Shown piece after piece: positions 52,437-61,877 of a stretch of 64,000 bases of DNA (positions within the stretch are counted from its first letter, which is position 1; the number at the start of each line of letters is the position of its first letter). The notes beneath the pieces were generated by a model. That model ran no database searches, was not told where the DNA came from, and worked only from the letters and a program-made list of their open reading frames with translations. Location of the stretch: assembly GCF_015207005.2 (NCBI RefSeq), contig NZ_JADEXS020000001.1:3596001-3660000 (forward strand), read 5' to 3'. The translations under genes and the position numbers were made by a program. Source of the DNA: Desmonostoc muscorum LEGE 12446. Lineage in GTDB: Bacteria; Cyanobacteriota; Cyanobacteriia; Cyanobacteriales; Nostocaceae.

Positions 52437-53900
52437 TTATCTTGATCTAATAGCGGCGTAGTTAGTTTTATAAATAGGAAGTGTTTCTTTAGCTTGTATA
52501 GAGACAGAGCTATTTTCTGGAATAGCTTCTAATAAATTAATTGCTTGCTTCCATTTGTCTTTTGCTTGCTGGCGAGTGATTGCTGAATGAGACGAATTTT
52601 GTACAAAGAAAGTAGCTTCTATTGCTAGCTTTTGGGCTGATTTTAAGTTAGTGAGTGCTTTTTTTTCAGTTAAGACTATTTGACTGATAGCGTTATAGTT
52701 AATCCGATAACGAGTTAATTTATTCTTTGCTTTATCAGAAACTGATGTTTGACTGGGAATGCTATTTAACAAGTTGATTGCTTGATACCATTTAGTTTCT
52801 GCTTGTTGCCAAACTTGTAGAGAATGTGGCGGCTTTTGAACTAGGGAAGCAGCTTCCATGCCAAGTTTTTGAGCAGATTTAAAATTAGCGATCGCTTTTT
52901 CTTCTGGAGTCAAACTTAGATTTTGTAATTGGGGATTTTGGTTTCGGATTTGCCAACCAGCAAAACCTAATACTAATAAGCTTGAGAATATAATAAAACC
53001 TGAACGTACTATTTTTTGTGTCGAAACTTTTGGGAATATTTCTAATTTTTTGCTAACAGTTAGTTCTTTAGTACTTTGCTGTTCAATGTTTTTTATAGCT
53101 TGTTCTGCCTCTTCTCTTAAAGTGTCACCCTGAATGATTAAAGTAGCAATTTTTTCTTGAAAAATATCACATTCATTTAAAATATCTGTTAATTCTTGAA
53201 TTGTACCATCACTTGATATAATTAATTCGTGGTCATCATCCAACCACTCTAAAGCAAATCCCGATTTACCACAAAAAGCAGAAAGACCTAATAATATAGT
53301 TAAGAAACTATGACTTGTTTTGATAGTGTTAAAAATATAATTTAATTTTTGTTGTAGTTGTAATAATTCCTTTTGGGAATTGCTGATTTTTTGAACTTGA
53401 TACTCTAAATTTTTAGAGTTACCAAAGACTGAATTACTCTTTAAATTTTCAGCAATTGCTTTAAATTTAGCGGGTAAACTGACATGGTGACTGTCAGAAT
53501 TGAGTTGATTAACTAGCTGAACATCACTGAGAATGTCAGCAGCTAATGCCTGCAAAAAATAACCCCATTCAATCCAGGCATCAATTTTTTTTTGTAAATC
53601 ATTTAATGAAAGTTTAGTTTCTCTGCCAAATTTTGCTGTTAGGGCTGGCTCTACTAATCCAATATGAGGTATTAAAAAATTAGGTACTGTGTTAGTTCGA
53701 TGAACTGTAGCGATCGCCGAATTTTTAATGTTGTCAAACTTTAATTCCTGAACAATTAATTTTTGAATATTCCTGAGTTCTTCTTGAGCATTATTGATCA
53801 GGATAATTTGTTGCATAATTTCCTGAGAATCGCCAATAGTTAGCTTCAAATTCTGAATCAATTTTGGCAATTCATTAACAAGTAATTCTAGGTTAGCCAT
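52437..53900 (-). CDS. hypothetical protein with one central membrane helix and two C-terminal repeats
   Basis: A 487-residue protein. The N-terminal 290 residues are alpha-helical (MANLELLVNELPKLIQNLKL, QQIILINNAQEELRNIQKL) without a known family. A single hydrophobic helix lies near 300-320 (IVRSGFIIFSSLLVLGFAGW). After it come two related segments of about 75 residues, one from EEKAIANFKSAQKLGMEA and one from EKKALTNLKSAQKLAIEA, each ending in a Y-x-NYxAI motif, likely helical hairpins. A bitopic scaffold with one domain on each side of the membrane is plausible. Function unknown. Confidence 0.65.
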   Translation of the reverse strand: MANLELLVNELPKLIQNLKLTIGDSQEIMQQIILINNAQEELRNIQKLIVQELKFDNIKNSAIATVHRTNTVPNFLIPHIGLVEPALTAKFGRETKLSLNDLQKKIDAWIEWGYFLQALAADILSDVQLVNQLNSDSHHVSLPAKFKAIAENLKSNSVFGNSKNLEYQVQKISNSQKELLQLQQKLNYIFNTIKTSHSFLTILLGLSAFCGKSGFALEWLDDDHELIISSDGTIQELTDILNECDIFQEKIATLIIQGDTLREEAEQAIKNIEQQSTKELTVSKKLEIFPKVSTQKIVRSGFIIFSSLLVLGFAGWQIRNQNPQLQNLSLTPEEKAIANFKSAQKLGMEAASLVQKPPHSLQVWQQAETKWYQAINLLNSIPSQTSVSDKAKNKLTRYRINYNAISQIVLTEKKALTNLKSAQKLAIEATFFVQNSSHSAITRQQAKDKWKQAINLLEAIPENSSVSIQAKETLPIYKTNYAAIRSR

Positions 53901-54107
53901 AAATACCCCTTAGGGATTTGTCGAAAATATATGCGAAACAATTAAAATGGCTGGAGTAAGAGCATAACCACTCCCATTGCATCTAAGCATCCTAAATCAA
54001 TGACAAATTTCAGGAACTATAGAATATATAGTTCCCGGAAATCCTACTAAAGTAACAATTTCAGTTTAAAAATCCCAAGACAGGCAAAGCTACCTATTCA
54101 CTAACGT

Positions 54108-55505
54108 ATGAATGAAGTTGATTTAGCATTTACCCCAGCACTAGAGTTAGCCCAATTAATCCGTCGCCGGGAAGTATCACCGCTAGAGTTGGTAGAAATA
54201 TATTTAGAACGGATTGGGCAGTTGAATCCCCAATTAGGAAGTTATTTTACAGTTACGGCAGAAATGGCGATCGCAGATGCCAAAGCCAAAACAGAATTAC
54301 TGACAACTACCTCAGAACTACCGCCATTTTTTGGTGTGCCGATTTCCATCAAAGACCTGAATGCTGTATCAGGCATTACTTGTACTTATGGAAATCCGGC
54401 ATTAATCAACAATATCGCTAACTATGATGATGGCGTTGTGACGAGGATTAAACAAGCCGGGTTTACTATTCTTGGTAAAACAGCCACTTCGGAATTAGGT
54501 TCATTTCCTTACAGTGAACCTACGGGTTTTCCAGCAGCGAGAAATCCGTGGAATTTAGAATACACTCCTGGTGGTTCTAGTGGTGGTGCAGCGGCGGCGG
54601 TAGCAGCCGGATTGTGTGCGATCGCCCAAGGTTCTGATGGCGGCGGTTCAATTCGGGGGCCTGCGGCTTGTTGTGGTTTGGTGGGACTTAAACCATCACG
54701 GGGTAGGGTGAGTAAAGCACCCATAGGCGAACGCTTGGCTGGAATTGCCGTCAACGGGCCGATCGCCCGGACTGTAGCTGATGCTGCTGCGCTTTTGGAT
54801 GCCATATCTGGCTACATCACAGGCGATCCTTACTGGTTACCAGATCCTGAAACATCATTTCTCGCCGCCAGCGAAACAAAACTTGGTGCTTTACGAATTG
54901 CCTTTGACACTAGCATTTTTCCTTTGGGAGAAGCTGACGCCAACTGTCAGCAAGGCGTCCGAGAAACAGTCCAGTTATTAGAACAACTCGGTCATCAAGT
55001 TGAACAGAAATCTCCAGATTTCAGCGGTTTAGTTGAACCATTTCAAATCGTTTGGCAAGCTGGGATAGCTGCGTCAGGACTTCCTGTTGAAGCCTTACAA
55101 CCGGTGAACCGCTGGCTATTTGCCCGCACAGGTTCCGTAGCTGAGTACCTGCAAGCAGTTGCCCAAATGCAGGTAGTGGCACGGCAAATTGTGGCGTTTT
55201 TTGATACTGTTGATGTGCTGGTATTGCCAGTTTATTTACATTCACCTATCCGTGTTGGGGAATGGGCTAATCTGAGTCCAGAAGAAACATTCCAAAATAT
55301 TATTCAATGGGTTGCCCCTTGTCCGCCTGCCAATGCAACTGGACAACCAGCGATCGCCATTCCTGTAGGATTTGATAGTAAAGGTTTACCCATCAGTGTG
55401 CAACTCATTGGCAAGCCGGCGGCTGAAGCCACACTCATCAGCCTAGCAGCACAAATAGAAGCGGCTAAACCTTGGATTCATCATCGTCCAGCCTTGGCTA
55501 CATAA
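54108..55505 (+). CDS. amidase (amidase signature family)
   Basis: A 465-residue hydrolase of carboxylic or aryl amides. The Ser-cisSer-Lys triad is K82 (GVPISIKDL), S158 (TPGGSSGGAAAAVAAG) and S181 (GSDGGGSIRGPA). The protein spans the whole family domain and ends normally. It is related to GatA-like and 6-aminohexanoate-type amidases, but no GatB or GatC gene is adjacent and the sequence lacks GatA-specific context, so it is probably not tRNA-dependent. Substrate unknown. Confidence 0.93.
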   Translation: MNEVDLAFTPALELAQLIRRREVSPLELVEIYLERIGQLNPQLGSYFTVTAEMAIADAKAKTELLTTTSELPPFFGVPISIKDLNAVSGITCTYGNPALINNIANYDDGVVTRIKQAGFTILGKTATSELGSFPYSEPTGFPAARNPWNLEYTPGGSSGGAAAAVAAGLCAIAQGSDGGGSIRGPAACCGLVGLKPSRGRVSKAPIGERLAGIAVNGPIARTVADAAALLDAISGYITGDPYWLPDPETSFLAASETKLGALRIAFDTSIFPLGEADANCQQGVRETVQLLEQLGHQVEQKSPDFSGLVEPFQIVWQAGIAASGLPVEALQPVNRWLFARTGSVAEYLQAVAQMQVVARQIVAFFDTVDVLVLPVYLHSPIRVGEWANLSPEETFQNIIQWVAPCPPANATGQPAIAIPVGFDSKGLPISVQLIGKPAAEATLISLAAQIEAAKPWIHHRPALAT

Positions 55506-55544
55506 GTCAAAATTCTCAAGTTGTTTTTCGGAACTTTAATTCAG

Positions 55545-55641
55545 GTACTTCCAGAAAATAAATTATCCCAAATTATTTGTACATTTTTCGGGTAGCACAG
55601 CTGTGCTACCCTACTATAGAATATTTTTTCCTTGGAAGTCC
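55545..55641. mobile_element. MITE-like element, second copy, with GGGTAGCACAG palindrome
   Basis: The left end GTACTTCCA (55545) and right end TGGAAGTCC (55633-55641) share one mismatch as inverted repeats and match the ends of the element at 8154-8322, including AAATAAATTATCCCAA next to the left end. The interior differs: it holds a perfect 22-base palindrome at 55590-55611 (half-site GGGTAGCACAG). It sits 23 bases upstream of the GT41 start codon. Confidence 0.55.
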
Positions 55642-55664
55642 CTAAGTGATTAAAGTCGAGATTG

Positions 55665-58313
55665 ATGGAGAATATTCACCAACCAAATTCGGACAATGGC
55701 CATATCTCTTCGCCCAAGGGATTTGGAAGTCAATCCCCCAAAAAACCGAAGCTCCCCAACAGGCGGCAATCCCCCAATGTTGACCAGTTATTTGCCCAAG
55801 CAGTCAACTACCACCAACAGCAACAGTTTGATCAAGCCCTAAATGCCTATCGGCAAGTCTTAGCCATTGACCCCAAATATATAGATGCCCTGACGAATTT
55901 GGGAAGTCTGCTCAAACGCTTGGGACAAGTCGAAGAAGCGATCGCTATCTACCGCCAGGGGTTAGCATTAAAACCTGAAAGTGCAGAAACTTGGTTCAAT
56001 CTCGGCAATGCCCTCCACGAAAGCAGGCAATTAGAGGCAGCAGAATCAGCTTTTAGTCAGACAGTGCAGCTCAAACCGAATTTGGGTGTTGCCCACTTCA
56101 AGCTGGGAAAAGTTCTCCAAGAACAAGAAAAATTGATCCAGGCGGTAGACTGCTATCGACAAGCGATTACCCTGATGCCGGATTCCGCCCAAGCTTACAC
56201 CAACCTGGGGAATGTCCTCAAAGCCCTCGGTCAATTAGAGGCAGCCGTGGCTCACCATCGCCAAGCACTGCAACTGCAACCTAACTCGGCACAAGGGTAT
56301 TACAATTTGGGGAACGCCCTCACCGCCCAAGAGCAACACGAATCAGCCGCAGCAGCCTATCAACAGGCACTCCAACTCCAACCAGACTGGGCCGAAGCCC
56401 TGTTAAATCTGGCGGTTGCGTATCTGGCTTTGGAGAATTTCCAGGAGGCAGAGCAAGCTTTAAAACAGGCTGTGGTTCTCAAAAGTGACCTAAGCCTAGC
56501 CCACTTCCATCTGGGCAAACTGCTACAGAAACAGGGCGACACTGCCGCTGCTGAAGTCCACCTCGGCCAATGTTGGCAGCTTCAGCCCGATGAAGCAAAG
56601 CCTTTGGAGGCTCTGCTGTTACTTCTGCAAACTCAGGGGAAATATTCCCAGGCGATCGCTTTGTTGCAGGATCACCTCAAACGCCACCCCAATCAAGCGA
56701 TCGCCCACTGCTACCTGGGCACTCTCTACAACAATATTGGTCACTTTTTTGAGGCAATCTCCCACCTACAGCAAGCATTGCAACTTGACTCCAACCTCGC
56801 AATTGCCCACAATAATCTCGGCTATGCCTTGATTCAAAATGGGCAATTGAGTGCAGGAATAGATAGTTGTCTACGGGCAATTGAGATTCAGCCGAATTTA
56901 GCCATTGCCTACCTCAACCAGGGTCTTGCCCTAAATAACCAAGGCAGAGTTTCAGAAGCGATCGCCTGCTTCCAAGAAACCCTACGGATTGACCCAGACT
57001 ACCACCCAGGTAACTCCAATCTGCTGTATGCGCTCAATTACTCGCCAGATTACAGCCCTGCCACACTTGCCGCTGCCCACCACCAGTGGGGTCAGCAAGT
57101 TACAAAGCTGATGGGGGGACGCGGGGACGGGGAGACACGGAGAGGTTTGAATAATTTCAAATCCAAAATCCAAGTTGCGCTTCTAGCGCACCAAAGGTGC
57201 GACCCAAAATCCAAAATTCTTCGTGTGGGTTACGTCTCGCCAGACTTCCGCCAACACTCAGTTGCCTATTTTTTCGAGCCAATTCTTAGGCATCACAACC
57301 CTAGCCAAGTAGAAACTTTTTGCTATGCCAATGTCCCTAACCCAGATGCAGTTACCGAACGCCTCCGTGGGTTGTGCCACAACTGGCGGCATGTTTACAA
57401 CATGGACGATGACCAATTGGCTGATTTAGTGCGATTTGATGACATTGACATCTTGGTAGATTTGGCAGGTCATACCGGTAGCAACCGCCTGCCTATGTTT
57501 GTCCGCCAGCCCGCACCCATTCAAGTTACTTATTTGGGCTATCCTAATACCACAGGTTTAGCCAATATGAATTACCGCCTCACGGATACCTGGGCTGATC
57601 CTCCCGGTTTGACAGATGAGTATTACACCGAGGAACTCATCCGTCTACCTCGCTGCTTTTTGTGTTATCAGCCCTCCCCCACAGCCCCGCCAGTGATGGA
57701 CTTACCCGCCAAGAGTATGGGGCGAATTACCTTTGGTTCCTTCAACAACTTGCCCAAAATCACCCCAGAAGTGATTGCCCTGTGGTCACAAATTCTCGAC
57801 TCCGTGCCGAATTCCCGGATCATCCTCAAGATTCGCTGGTTCGACGATCAACCAACCCGCGATCGCTATCTATCATTGTTTGCCGACTGCGGTATTGACA
57901 GCCATCGGGTGAAGTTAATTGGGATGATTCCAGACTCCAATCACCACCTCGCTTTCTATGGCAACATTGACATTGCCCTCGACCCCTTTCCCTACCACGG
58001 TACAACCACCACTTGCGAGGCACTATGGATGGGTGTTCCAGTGATTACCCTAGCTGGACAGACCCATGTCAGCCGGGTGGGAGTTAGCTTGCTGACCACT
58101 GTAGGCGTACCAGAGTTGATTGCCTCCACTCCCCAGGAATATGTGGCTAAAGCAGTAGCTTTGGCATCAGATCTGCCGACACTAAGCCAGTTGCGGTTCA
58201 ATCTCCGACAACAAGTAGCTGCTTCTGCTCTGTGCGATGCTGTTGCCCATACCCAGGCTCTGGAAGCCATCTATCGACAGTTGTGGCAGCGGTTTGTCCA
58301 AGTGGCAGATTAA
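55665..58313 (+). CDS. TPR protein with GT41 (OGT/SPINDLY-like) domain
   Basis: 882 residues from ATG 55665. Residues 45-450 carry about 11-12 TPR units (YIDALTNLGSLLKRLGQVEE, ETWFNLGNALHESRQLEAAE). The C-terminal 360 residues are a GT41 domain: RVGYVSPDFRQHSVAYFFEP, the H-containing VDLAGHTGSNRLP, QVTYLGYPNTTG and DPFPYHGTTTTCEALWMGVPV, the UDP-GlcNAc-type donor site. It likely transfers a sugar to protein Ser/Thr in the cytosol. Between TPR and GT41 (about 482-517) an in-frame tract reads GGRGDGETRRG and resembles inserted repeat DNA (57110-57217). Confidence 0.9.
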   Translation: MENIHQPNSDNGHISSPKGFGSQSPKKPKLPNRRQSPNVDQLFAQAVNYHQQQQFDQALNAYRQVLAIDPKYIDALTNLGSLLKRLGQVEEAIAIYRQGLALKPESAETWFNLGNALHESRQLEAAESAFSQTVQLKPNLGVAHFKLGKVLQEQEKLIQAVDCYRQAITLMPDSAQAYTNLGNVLKALGQLEAAVAHHRQALQLQPNSAQGYYNLGNALTAQEQHESAAAAYQQALQLQPDWAEALLNLAVAYLALENFQEAEQALKQAVVLKSDLSLAHFHLGKLLQKQGDTAAAEVHLGQCWQLQPDEAKPLEALLLLLQTQGKYSQAIALLQDHLKRHPNQAIAHCYLGTLYNNIGHFFEAISHLQQALQLDSNLAIAHNNLGYALIQNGQLSAGIDSCLRAIEIQPNLAIAYLNQGLALNNQGRVSEAIACFQETLRIDPDYHPGNSNLLYALNYSPDYSPATLAAAHHQWGQQVTKLMGGRGDGETRRGLNNFKSKIQVALLAHQRCDPKSKILRVGYVSPDFRQHSVAYFFEPILRHHNPSQVETFCYANVPNPDAVTERLRGLCHNWRHVYNMDDDQLADLVRFDDIDILVDLAGHTGSNRLPMFVRQPAPIQVTYLGYPNTTGLANMNYRLTDTWADPPGLTDEYYTEELIRLPRCFLCYQPSPTAPPVMDLPAKSMGRITFGSFNNLPKITPEVIALWSQILDSVPNSRIILKIRWFDDQPTRDRYLSLFADCGIDSHRVKLIGMIPDSNHHLAFYGNIDIALDPFPYHGTTTTCEALWMGVPVITLAGQTHVSRVGVSLLTTVGVPELIASTPQEYVAKAVALASDLPTLSQLRFNLRQQVAASALCDAVAHTQALEAIYRQLWQRFVQVAD

Positions 58314-58374
58314 TAGCAAATGCTATCAAACCTTGGATTGGGTATCGTCCAGCTTTTGCAATCTAAAGCTAATT

Positions 58375-58914
58375 ATGCAGGCATCCCTGGAACAACTTTC
58401 ACAAATTACTGTGTTTGTAGGTTTAGAAACAGCAGACACACTAACTTTCCAACCCTACACTCAGGTGCAACGCTATCGCAAAGGAGAGATTATTCTGCAT
58501 GAAGGCGATCGCTTACCAGCAAAACTGTATGCTGTCGTTAGTGGATTAATTCAAGTTAGCAAAACAGCAACAACAGGGAAAGAAACGATTTTCCGCGTCC
58601 TCGCTGCTGGAGAAATTTTTGCGGCTCCTGCTTTGTTAGGAAATGGCATTTCTCCGGCAACTGTAACTGCTGAATCTGATTGTGAGATTCTAACTGTAGA
58701 GCGAGATGCTTTATTAAAAGCTATTGGGCAAAATCCCGAAATTGCATTACGAATGCTGATGGTTTTTAATAGTAGGATTCAGCAATTGCATGAAACAGTC
58801 CACGGATTAGTTTCGGAAAGGGCTATTGTTCGTATTGCCAGATTAATTCAATATTTTGCTGGAGAATCTGGAACTGTACGATTTTTCTGTTTAATCACTA
58901 CACCCATTGTATAA
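58375..58914 (+). pseudogene. Crp/Fnr family regulator lacking its DNA-binding end
   Basis: 179 codons from ATG 58375 (MQASLEQLSQITVFVGLE). The cyclic-nucleotide-binding domain is complete (RKGEIILHEGDRLPAKLYAV, AGEIFAAPALLGNG, and the dimer helix ALRMLMVFNSRIQQLHETVHGL to RLIQYFAGESGT), but the winged HTH that should follow is absent. After about codon 167 the reading turns into antisense of the neighbouring EndoU-like frame and stops at 58912. The junction is near 58873-58883. It is a truncated, probably inactive regulator. Confidence 0.8.
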
Positions 58915-59483
58915 ATCACCCCAGGAACAACTTCCTCTCGCCCTTGATTATTTGGTAAGCGTCCCCCTATACCCTCATTTTGTAGCTGTAAATATCTGCC
59001 GTAAAAATGTAAGCCACCAATATCATTGGCGTTATATATTTCGCCGCAAAATATATGCTCAAAACCCCGACGTTTGAATCAAATATTAGTTAAATCTTCC
59101 AGAAATTGTGCTTTATTCCTACGTCCTGGACGCAATTCACCACCACTAGCTTGCTGAAGTTTCTGTAAAACATCTGGGTAAGAAGATAACAATTGTTTAA
59201 AACTATTACTGCTAACTTTCGTACCAATAGAACCACAAATTTTTAATACAGCTTTGTCAAAAGAATTTAGCTGCGGTGGCGGTGGTGTGATATCTACCTG
59301 TTGTCCTGGGGGAAAACGAACAGGAACTGGGTTATCTACATTATCAAAAAATGGCAGAAGTTTAGTATTTTCCTGTGGCTGTGCGTCTACTGGATTTTGC
59401 AAGTAAAAGGGGGAAAGCAGTAGCAAAACAGCAAGTACTTTCCCTATCTGCTTTAACCTATTGGTTACAGAACTTGGCTGCAT
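58869..59483 (-). pseudogene. secreted EndoU-type ribonuclease, interrupted and truncated
   Basis: The N-terminal part, 134 codons (59079-59483), has a signal peptide (VLAVLLLLSPFYLQNPVDA) and a Pro-rich linker, and ends at TGA (59079-59081). The same frame continues after the TGA as FKRRGFEHIFCGEI, then NDIGGLHFYGRYLQLQNEG, carrying the two histidines of the EndoU active site (FEH and GLH). It runs to about 58869, where homology ends at the Crp junction, and the frame itself stops at 58848. The nuclease therefore has a nonsense codon and lacks its C-terminus, including the expected catalytic Lys region. The family call is by motif reading. Confidence 0.65.
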
Positions 59484-59620
59484 AAATTTTAGTTTAATGA
59501 TTTGGATGAGAGTGCTATGCCAAGTTTAATTTGATGGATGGCCTACTTTATAAAAAACCCAGGTTTTTTAATAAACCTGGTTTATATAGCGCTTCTCACT
59601 TGGGTAAAATACGCCCGTTC

Positions 59621-59648
59621 GTAGGGGCGCACAGCTGTGCGCCCCTAC
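59621..59648. repeat. perfect palindrome, GTAGGGGCGCACAG half-site
   Basis: A 28-base perfect inverted repeat identical to that at 41471. It is followed at 59690 by TTCATTTACTTGAAATACGC, which is also found after the 47831 palindrome. It sits in the 270-base gap between the EndoU-like and aldo/keto reductase genes. Confidence 0.8.
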
Positions 59649-59757
59649 AGCGTATTGCATCCAAACCAAAATCGCTATCTACCCCGTACTTCATTTACTT
59701 GAAATACGCTGTAGATTCTGACTTCTGGCTCCTGAATTCTGAATTCTCATATAATGA

Positions 59758-60636
59758 TTAAGTTGCCCGATCGATTTTTTGCACTTCTTCATCAGAGAGT
59801 TTCACATTGATAGCTTGTGCTGAATCTTCAATGCTGGAAATTTTGCTAGCCCCAGGAATTGGCAAAATAACAGGCGACTTGGAACGCAACCACGCCAGAA
59901 CGATATTGTACACTGACACGCCTTTTTCTTTAGCCAACTGAGCGATCGCTGCAATATCTTCTAAGTCCTGATGACGACGCCTACCACCAAAGGGACTCCA
60001 GGGTAAAAAAGTCAATCCTTGCTGTTGGCAATACTCCAACACGCCGTCAATTTCTGGCTGTCGTTCCCAAGGGCTGTATTGATTCTGCACTGAGACGATA
60101 TCCACGATATCCTGCGCCCGCTTAATTTGTTCAACGGAGAAGTTAGAAACTCCGACAAACCGAATTAAACCTGCTTCTACTGCTTCTTTGACTGGTGCAA
60201 GGGATTCTTCAATGGTGTAATTATTATCGGGGGAATGGTATTGCCAGACATCAATGGGTTTAGTACCACCCAAAGCCTCAAAGCTAACTCTAATTGTTTG
60301 GCGCAAGTGTTCTGGGTTACCGTTGCGTGTCCAATTACCATCGGGACGCATCAAACCGCCTTTAGTTGCGACAATCACTTGGCTGATATCGCCTTTGTAA
60401 CTAGCAAGTGCGTTGTAAATTAGCCGCTCGTTGTGATGCTTGTCAGATTCATCTTTGCAGTAAGAGTCCGCAGTGTCAATAAATGTAATACCCAGATCTA
60501 AAGCCCGATGAATCACTTGGATGGATTCCGATTCGGGAGGGCGATTATAGATTGACATTGGCATACCACCCAAACCGATCGCACTCACAAAGATACCAGT
60601 TTTTCCTAGCTGTTTGGTTTCCATGCTTTTAGTCAT
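59758..60636 (-). CDS. aldo/keto reductase
   Basis: 292 residues from ATG 60636, preceded by AGGAAG; a TTG five codons upstream is less likely. It is an NADPH-dependent (beta/alpha)8 oxidoreductase. The catalytic tetrad is visible: Asp and Tyr in FIDTADSYCK, Lys in IVATKGG and His in WQYHSPD. The cofactor site is VSNFSVEQIKRA and PGASKISSIEDSAQ. Substrate unknown; probably cytosolic. Confidence 0.92.
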   Translation of the reverse strand: MTKSMETKQLGKTGIFVSAIGLGGMPMSIYNRPPESESIQVIHRALDLGITFIDTADSYCKDESDKHHNERLIYNALASYKGDISQVIVATKGGLMRPDGNWTRNGNPEHLRQTIRVSFEALGGTKPIDVWQYHSPDNNYTIEESLAPVKEAVEAGLIRFVGVSNFSVEQIKRAQDIVDIVSVQNQYSPWERQPEIDGVLEYCQQQGLTFLPWSPFGGRRRHQDLEDIAAIAQLAKEKGVSVYNIVLAWLRSKSPVILPIPGASKISSIEDSAQAINVKLSDEEVQKIDRAT

Positions 60637-60843
60637 AGCTTCCTGACCCAATTATGAAGCACCTAGTCAAAAATTTTTTAGCGATCGCCCTAAGTTCCCT
60701 ACTTTTAAGTCTTTTGCCTGATTAATACAACCCCCTCAGCTACAAATACCTATTTTGCCAGTTTGTGTATTTCAGCTATGTTTGGTAAATAAAATAAGTA
60801 GCCTACATAATTGGCTGTTATTCCACACTTGACATAAAGCATT

Positions 60844-61107
60844 GTGAGTGCCAAACGTCTGCCAGAAACCATTGCCCATGTCAAAATTACCCGCCAATCC
60901 TGGCAACACGGCTTCCTTGAGGGTGAAGTGAGTGCAGGTGAGTTTGAGTGGCATTTCCAGTGGCATTTTCGCAGGGGAGAACTTGCCGTCAAGCCCTCCC
61001 AAGGTCGCGCCTTAATTAAAGAACCCCTCGGTCGATTTTTGGAGAAACAAGATTATCAACTAGAGCCTGGAGGAGACTATGCTTTTACTATTCGGGCGGA
61101 ACTCTAG
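60844..61107 (+). CDS. DUF3146 family protein
   Basis: 87 residues from GTG. The sequence ITRQSWQHGFLEGEVSAGEFEWHF, RRGELAVKPSQGRALIKEPLGRFLEKQDYQLEPGGDY is the whole of the DUF3146 family, a small soluble protein restricted to cyanobacteria. It is convergent with the YqgF-like gene, and the two are separated by a tract of ATGAGTT heptamers (61110-61146). Function unknown. Confidence 0.88.
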   Translation: MSAKRLPETIAHVKITRQSWQHGFLEGEVSAGEFEWHFQWHFRRGELAVKPSQGRALIKEPLGRFLEKQDYQLEPGGDYAFTIRAEL

Positions 61108-61171
61108 GAGTTATGAGTTATGAGTTATGAGTTATGAGTTATGAGTTGTGAAGATATTAATTCCTAACTCT
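61108..61171. repeat. ATGAGTT heptamer STRR
   Basis: Five head-to-tail ATGAGTT units at 61112-61147 stand between the convergent DUF3146 and YqgF-like genes. Confidence 0.85.
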
Positions 61172-61627
61172 TCACTCCTCACTCCTCACTGTTGATTCAG
61201 TGAGGCGATTTAAGTATCTTTCGATTAACAGAATGGCAACAATGTCATCTATCGGTCTTGGAGGCTGTCGCATACCCTTTGGCAATAGTTTTATGAAGCC
61301 TTTGGGTGGATACATTTGCCAATAGCGATCGCGTGCTTCTAGGGTTGTGTAGCGCTCATCTACTAAAATGATATTTAGCGGTTCTGATAATTGTTGATAT
61401 AGTTGCTGTTTCCACTGTTTGGCTGTTGTTTGGTTGCCCATCACCATTAAGGAGACAGGAAACCTTTGCCGCAGTGTCTCAATGGTAGCGATCGCCTCTT
61501 TTGCCAGCACGACTTCATGATAATATAGTTGCCGATCCAGTCCCATCACTGCTAAACCACACTTATCTCGACCTGGATCGAAGCCCAAAATCACTGGCTG
61601 TGTCGGTGAAAATTCCCGGAAAGTCAT
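61172..61627 (-). CDS. YqgF-like RNase H-fold protein (pre-16S rRNA nuclease family)
   Basis: 151 residues with ILGFDPGRDKCGLAVMG, the metal-binding Asp strand of the YqgF/RuvX RNase H fold. LMVMGNQTTAKQWKQQL corresponds to the second strand and IILVDERYTTLEARDRYW to the DER motif with its acidic residue. The canonical family trims 16S rRNA ends. This is the diverged cyanobacterial paralogue that lies beside the DUF3084 and ntcA genes, so a different target is possible. Confidence 0.82.
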   Translation of the reverse strand: MTFREFSPTQPVILGFDPGRDKCGLAVMGLDRQLYYHEVVLAKEAIATIETLRQRFPVSLMVMGNQTTAKQWKQQLYQQLSEPLNIILVDERYTTLEARDRYWQMYPPKGFIKLLPKGMRQPPRPIDDIVAILLIERYLNRLTESTVRSEE

Positions 61628-61877
61628 AAGTAGTTAAAAATAAGAATTCAGAATTGGTGAATTCAGGAATCAGAATCAATTCGTGGCGAGTCTGTCTTGG
61701 AAAGTTGTGATGCCTACGGCAAACTGCCCTCCCAGCGTCTACGGCGTCAGCCGCCGAGTTGTGACTTTCCGCGCTCATCTCCCACTAATTGTATTCTGAC
61801 TTCTAACTTCTGAATTCTGACTCCTGAATTCTGACTTCTGAATTCTGACTTCTGACTTCTGACTTCTGACTCCTTTT
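61628..61877. repeat. AATTCAG / GAATTCTGACTTCT STRR arms
   Basis: AATTCAGAATTGG-type units (61644-61678) and a long run of GAATTCTGACTTCT units (about 61797-61872) are complementary arms around a central segment with GCCTACGGC-type repeats (61707-61765). The whole gap is repeat-derived. Confidence 0.8.

Noticed and set aside
52437..53900. Reading the 487-residue protein as a Ser/Thr kinase or TPR protein
   Set aside because: No kinase motifs and no clear TPR consensus; only two internal repeats and one membrane helix can be supported.
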